Shown piece by piece: positions 60,504 to 64,000 of a stretch of 64,000 nucleotides of DNA. The notes below the pieces were generated by a model. That model was not told the DNA's origin, ran no database searches, and saw only the letters and a list, made by a program, of their open reading frames with translations. Each line of letters starts with the position of its first letter. The stretch's first letter is position 1. Position numbers and translations under genes: made by a program. Where the stretch lies: positions 1 through 64,000 of the forward strand of contig CAZXCU010000014.1 of assembly GCA_964639245.1 (NCBI GenBank), in the 5' to 3' direction. Source of the stretch: SB15 sp964639245. Lineage in GTDB: Bacteria > Chloroflexota > Anaerolineae > Aggregatilineales > J027.

Positions 60504-62246
60504 ATGACTCTCCCCTCCAACCAGCGCGAGTCACGAACAAGGCGGTATTGGCGCACCTTGCTGCTGCTGTTTTTGCTGACCACACTCTCGACGGGGTTGT
60601 TCTGCTGCGCGGGGAATTTTGCCTTGCTAGGAATCTTGCCAGACCGCCTAACTAGTGATGCGCGTTCTGAACTCATTGCCGATTATCAGGCATGGCCTTA
60701 TGGCACTTTCATCCCGATTGATTGGGAACGGGTTGGCACAGAAGCGGCGGGCGGGCGTATTGCAACAGCGACCCCGCAAGAAATTGGCGCTGTTCGGTCA
60801 ACTGAATCACCCAGCGTGACCCCTTCCCAAACTGCCAGTTTAACCCCGACACCTATCCCTACCTTGAGCCAGACTCCCTCTCCGAGTCCGACCCTAGAAA
60901 ATATAGTCACCGCCACTGTGACTTTTTCAAGTACCCCCCCTGAATCGGCATCTCCTACCGGAACCGGAACCGGAACAGCAACTTTTACCGCAACTGTCAC
61001 CAGAACCCACACCGCGACCCCAACGAGGACACTTACCCGTGCTGCAACCTTCACTTTGACTCCTACGCCAACCGGGACGCGCAGCGAAAATCAAACCGTG
61101 TCCCAGACGAGTACACCTACGCCAACCCCTGTAGGTACTTTAACATCCACCCCGACTCGTACTCCCACGGTAGTAGAAGAAGCAACGGCGACTCGCACAC
61201 GCACTCCTGCCCTCACCCCAACGCCAACCCGCACGACTGCGCTTGCCGATACACCCACGCGGACTTCTGTTTCACCTACAGGAACACCCACCCGCACGAC
61301 AGTTCCCACCCAGACTTTCGCGTCTACGGCGACCCCGACCCGTACTAATGCGCCGGCTGTGACACCAACCTTCACCGCCTCATTTACACCTACGCTGACT
61401 CATACTTTCACCGTGACACCAACTTTCACAGCGACAAACACGCCAACCCGTACCGCCACCTCTACTTTAACGATGACCCCGACAGCAACTTTCACTTCCA
61501 CGGATACGCCGACTGTTACACCGACTTTCACATCAACCAACACACCCACCAGCACTGCCTCGCCAACCAATTCAGCGATTGCACCCATTACCCTGAACGA
61601 CAGCGAGTCGACCCAAGTTGCTACCCCAATTATTGTGGATGTGCTAGCGAATGACTTGCAGGGGACTTTTCCTGTCAATGCCGCATCGGTGGAGGTAAAT
61701 ACTGCCGCCGCGAATGGTTTTACGAGTGTAAACCCCGCTACAGGTGAAATCACCTATACTCCCATCGGTGGTTTTACTGGCCCGACGGACACTTTTACCT
61801 ATCGTGTGGCAGACATCAACGGCAATCTTTCGGCGGTTGCCACCGTGACGATTTCGATTTGCAGCCCACCCCAACTGATTGATGGCACACTCCCCGATGG
61901 CTATGTCACAGGCATTACACCAAACAATGGTGCGGTCAATGTGTCAATGTCTACGAACAATATCATCATTCAATTCAATCAAGCCATGGGGAACAATATC
62001 ACGGCCCCGGGCAATTACGAAATTTACCAATTTGGCAATCCTGGCAAAAAAATTCAGATTAATCCGCCCGTGCTTTACAACCAAGAGACTTTTGTCGCTA
62101 CCCTGAATTTTGATAATGCTGACACTGATTGGGACAACGGGACGTTTTACGTGGTCGAAATTTCTAATACCACCCAGAATAGCTGCGGTCAGGTGCAAAA
62201 TAGCGGGTCAGCGCGTGTGACTACCACCTTCCAGACCGAACCCTGA
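60504..62246 (+). CDS. Membrane-anchored or secreted Thr/Pro-rich protein with Ig-like domains
   Basis: A 580-residue surface protein. An uncleaved anchor or signal segment lies at about 17-35 (TLLLLFLLTTLSTGLFCCAG; the Cys pair could be lipidated). A short globular part follows (about 40-90), then a 260-residue low-complexity stalk of TPT, TRT and TFT units (about 95-360). The C-terminal part holds a cadherin-like/Ig domain (DVLANDLQGTFPVN, GEITYTPIGGFTGPTDTFTYRV) and an SbsA-type Ig domain (VNVSMSTNNIIIQFNQAM). It lies 6 bases after the kinase gene, an unusual position for a surface protein. Confidence 0.82.
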   Translation: MTLPSNQRESRTRRYWRTLLLLFLLTTLSTGLFCCAGNFALLGILPDRLTSDARSELIADYQAWPYGTFIPIDWERVGTEAAGGRIATATPQEIGAVRSTESPSVTPSQTASLTPTPIPTLSQTPSPSPTLENIVTATVTFSSTPPESASPTGTGTGTATFTATVTRTHTATPTRTLTRAATFTLTPTPTGTRSENQTVSQTSTPTPTPVGTLTSTPTRTPTVVEEATATRTRTPALTPTPTRTTALADTPTRTSVSPTGTPTRTTVPTQTFASTATPTRTNAPAVTPTFTASFTPTLTHTFTVTPTFTATNTPTRTATSTLTMTPTATFTSTDTPTVTPTFTSTNTPTSTASPTNSAIAPITLNDSESTQVATPIIVDVLANDLQGTFPVNAASVEVNTAAANGFTSVNPATGEITYTPIGGFTGPTDTFTYRVADINGNLSAVATVTISICSPPQLIDGTLPDGYVTGITPNNGAVNVSMSTNNIIIQFNQAMGNNITAPGNYEIYQFGNPGKKIQINPPVLYNQETFVATLNFDNADTDWDNGTFYVVEISNTTQNSCGQVQNSGSARVTTTFQTEP

Positions 62247-62276
62247 GTCAGATTTTATGCTACACTGGAGATAAAG

Positions 62277-62945
62277 ATGACCTCACAGAAGCCTATGACG
62301 AAAATTTTGTTAGCAGACGACCATGTGATGATCCGGGCGGGGATTCGGCTGGTAATTGGTGAGATGAACGGTTATCAGGTAGTGGGCGAAGCCGATGATG
62401 GGCAGCAGGCGGTGGAGCTTGCCCTCAAGTTCAAGCCCGATATTGCCTTGCTCGATATTGCTATGCCGCGTTTGAATGGTTTAGATGCTGCCGAACGGAT
62501 TCTACGGGACTGCCCGAATACCAAAATTGCGATTTTATCCATGTATTCTAATGAGCAGTATGTCAAACGGGCTATCCAAATTGGGGCAAGTGCGTACCTC
62601 TTAAAAAAATCGGCGGTGGCAGAACTTGAATTGGCCTTTAATGCCATTTTGCGCGGCGAACGCTACCTCAGCCCGCCGGTGGCGGATTTGCTGGTGAATG
62701 AATTTTTGAATACCCGTCAGGAAAGTAACACAGAAAACAACATGGTGCTGACTTCCCGCGAACGGGAGATTGTTCAGCTGATCGCCGAAGGACATTCTAA
62801 CCAAGAAATTGCTGACCAGTTGAGCTTGAGTGTCCACACTATTCGGACGCATCGCGGCAATCTGATGCAAAAATTGGGTCTGCATAACCAAGCGGATATT
62901 GTGCGCTACGCGATTCAAGCCGGGTTAATCCAACCGCCCGAATAA
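62277..62945 (+). CDS. NarL/LuxR-family response regulator
   Basis: A 222-residue transcription factor. Receiver: DDH (14-16), Asp60 (LLDIAMPRLNG), Ser87 and Lys109 (YLLKK). The LuxR-type HTH is at about 158-215: LTSREREIVQLIAEGHSNQEIA and LSLSVHTIRTHRGNLMQKLGL in sequence. GGAG lies 6 bases before ATG 62277. It is the last gene of the signalling operon. NarL regulators normally pair with HisKA_3 kinases, so the kinase at 51258-52316 is a candidate partner besides the operon kinase. Confidence 0.94.
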   Translation: MTSQKPMTKILLADDHVMIRAGIRLVIGEMNGYQVVGEADDGQQAVELALKFKPDIALLDIAMPRLNGLDAAERILRDCPNTKIAILSMYSNEQYVKRAIQIGASAYLLKKSAVAELELAFNAILRGERYLSPPVADLLVNEFLNTRQESNTENNMVLTSREREIVQLIAEGHSNQEIADQLSLSVHTIRTHRGNLMQKLGLHNQADIVRYAIQAGLIQPPE

Positions 62946-62958
62946 CCCAGCTACCTGA

Positions 62959-63294
62959 TTATTTTTGGTTTTGCAGCAATCCTTCTAGCTGGGTTAAACG
63001 CATTTTGAGGGCCGTGATATTGTGTAGCAAGTGGTCTCTTTCGAGCAGCCCTTTGAGGTAAGCCTCGCGATCTTCACTGCTAGAGAGTTCTTCGACCAAT
63101 TCTTTGCTCCGTTGCCCAAAGAGTGTCATCACCGCTTTAAATTCATCCATCAAACGGTCTAAGAGGGTTAGGTTGGCCTGCCGTTCCATTTCCTCATCTT
63201 CAATCACCTGATACGACACCAGCTCTAGGAACGATTCTTGGATATGCTGAGGCCAAGTTTCAAAATTTTCTAGCAAATCGCGGCCAAGTGACAT
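62959..63294 (-). CDS. Small coiled-coil hypothetical protein
   Basis: A 111-residue acidic, almost fully helical protein with heptad-like C-terminus (YLKGLLERDHLLHNITALKM). It starts MSLGRDLLENFETWPQHIQESF with an AGGAG-like Shine-Dalgarno (AAAGGAG in the minus strand, about 5 bases upstream). No family is recognised. It is convergent with the LuxR regulator, 13 bases apart. A perfect 10-bp inverted repeat (62943-62952 with 62987-62996) spans its 3' end. Confidence 0.65.
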   Translation of the reverse strand: MSLGRDLLENFETWPQHIQESFLELVSYQVIEDEEMERQANLTLLDRLMDEFKAVMTLFGQRSKELVEELSSSEDREAYLKGLLERDHLLHNITALKMRLTQLEGLLQNQK

Positions 63295-63486
63295 GATATT
63301 TGCTCCTTTGGTTTTCCAATGATGTTTACCTACTACTTTAGTTTAAAACAAATCACGCAAATATACGCTAAACAGGGTAAATTTTGCGGGTAATCTACTA
63401 CATCCCCTTCATGCGATTTACCCTCTGTGTCGTATCGGGTTTTGCACCACTTTTTTATACCCTTAGGCTATGAAAGAGAGGCGTGC

Positions 63487-63927
63487 ATGAAACGGCGACA
63501 ACAACTCGAACAAGGACAAGCGCTGGTTGAAACCGCGATTGGCTTTTTATTTATCCTCGTTATCTTGTTAGGGATGCTAGATTTAGGACGGTTGTACTTT
63601 TTGTATATCGCTCTGGAAGACAGTGCAGGCGAAGCTGCTTTGTATCTAGCGCTCAATTATAATTGTATTCAAGAAACTGACGGGTCAGAATGCGCCGACC
63701 CCAACAACGCCTACTATCGTGCCGAACACGCTGTCGATAATAACCTCGATTGGACAAAAGCCAATTTTACGATTGAAACATTAGATGGTGGAACCGGGAC
63801 AGGGGGGCGAGTTCGCGTCACCATTGAATATCCATTTACGCTGGTGACACCCATAATTTCCCAGATTATCGGCAGCAATACGCTCAAACTTAAATCCTCT
63901 GCCACGCAAACGATGGTCAGTGAGTAA
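63487..63927 (+). CDS. TadE-like pilus-assembly protein
   Basis: A 146-residue protein from ATG 63487 with AGAGAGG upstream. The N-terminus EQGQALVETAIGFLFILVILLGMLD is the TadE signature: a Gly-Gln-Ala-hVE motif in front of one hydrophobic helix, as in type IV pilin-like minor pilins of Tad/Flp systems. The remainder is extracytoplasmic, with two Cys (59 and 67) and a Gly/Thr turn (GGTGTGGRVRVTIEYPF). The next gene has the same start, so more tad genes probably follow outside the window. Confidence 0.87.
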   Translation: MKRRQQLEQGQALVETAIGFLFILVILLGMLDLGRLYFLYIALEDSAGEAALYLALNYNCIQETDGSECADPNNAYYRAEHAVDNNLDWTKANFTIETLDGGTGTGGRVRVTIEYPFTLVTPIISQIIGSNTLKLKSSATQTMVSE

Positions 63928-63940
63928 AGGGAAACATGCC

Positions 63941-64000
63941 ATGAACACAATCACCCGTCGGACACGCGGGCAGGCCATGACCGAATTTGCGCTGACCCTG
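63941..64000 (+). CDS. TadE/TadG-like pilus protein, 3'-truncated by the window edge
   Basis: The first 20 codons (from ATG 63941) include RGQAMTEFALTL, the same prepilin-like start as the preceding gene. An AAAGGG Shine-Dalgarno is at 63927-63932, 8 bases upstream. The rest lies beyond the window. Confidence 0.75.
   Translation, partial: MNTITRRTRGQAMTEFALTL

Noticed and set aside
60840..61590. Repeated ACYCC/CGAC units that look like an array
   Set aside because: They are codon-phase Thr/Pro/Arg repeats of a protein stalk, irregular in spacing and not separated by unique spacers, so not CRISPR.
62943..62996. Perfect 10-bp inverted repeat with a 34-base loop near the LuxR regulator stop
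   Set aside because: The loop is long, there is no T-run after the second arm, and the repeat runs into the coding end of the convergent gene; too weak to call a terminator.

Overview
The window looks like a chromosomal segment of a Chloroflexota bacterium, most likely Anaerolineae-like. This is inferred from the gene repertoire and sequence style, since no rRNA gene is present. The supporting traits are a dcw cell-wall/division cluster with murG-murC-murB-ftsQ-ftsA-ftsZ order, secreted proteins with long Thr/Pro-rich linkers, a dihydropyrimidinase beside an F420-type luciferase-like oxidoreductase, an archaeal-type ProRS with a C-terminal zinc module, and many short GC-rich dispersed palindromes. 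No rRNA, tRNA, CRISPR array, transposase or phage structural gene was seen.

Layout. 1-9.5 kb: peptidoglycan and division genes, starting with the 3' part of ftsW, then murG, two tandem CvpA-like membrane proteins, murC, an orphan HicB-like gene with a short gene remnant, murB, ftsQ, ftsA and ftsZ, closed by a terminator. 9.6-16.4 kb: a lone receiver protein and a giant secreted alpha-2-macroglobulin with an intact CIEQ thioester. 16.4-23.5 kb: dihydropyrimidinase and LLM oxidoreductase (minus strand), then a GAF protein, a 2-hydroxyacid dehydrogenase, a Tat-exported peptide-type solute-binding protein and a hotdog thioesterase. 23.6-31.7 kb: a textbook glucoside-uptake operon (solute-binding protein, two permeases, DUF624-like protein, LacI regulator, GH65 phosphorylase, beta-phosphoglucomutase) behind a strong promoter overlapped by a 41-bp perfect palindromic LacI-type operator. 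31.8-33.8 kb: a small hypothetical gene and glpD, convergent. 33.9-36.2 and 38.7-41.7 kb: envelope polysaccharide genes (GT2, polyprenyl-phosphate sugar transferase, hexapeptide acyltransferase, methyltransferase, CgeB-like glycosyltransferase). Between them, at 36.4-38.7 kb, is a compact three-gene set: a MazG-like NTP pyrophosphohydrolase, an APH-fold protein that has lost its catalytic Asp residues, and a protein joining an N-terminal macro-like region to a nucleoside-deoxyribosyltransferase/TIR-like domain. This set is the best candidate here for an undescribed (defence-like) system. 41.7-45.1 kb: proS and a GT39-like membrane protein with a REP-like repeat in frame in its coding sequence.

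45.2-47.9 kb is a visibly AT-richer accessory block: an HExxH protein, a membrane/secreted protein with a CPLPCWWG motif, and a helical repeat protein. 47.9-50.8 kb holds tandem TIGR00266/AIM24 proteins, a GNAT acetyltransferase and an AraC regulator, followed by a repeat-dense spacer. 51.2-62.9 kb is devoted to signalling: a NarX/DegS-type kinase convergent with a HisKA kinase, then a tight seven-gene operon of GAF-ATPase-TPR, receiver, TPR-TM, receiver, HAMP-PAS kinase, Thr/Pro-rich Ig-like surface protein and NarL-type regulator. The window ends in TadE-type pilus-assembly genes.

Several genes (GT2, CgeB-like, AraC) have good -10 boxes 6-8 bases before the start codon, suggesting leaderless mRNAs. 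Small convergent 3' overlaps recur three times.
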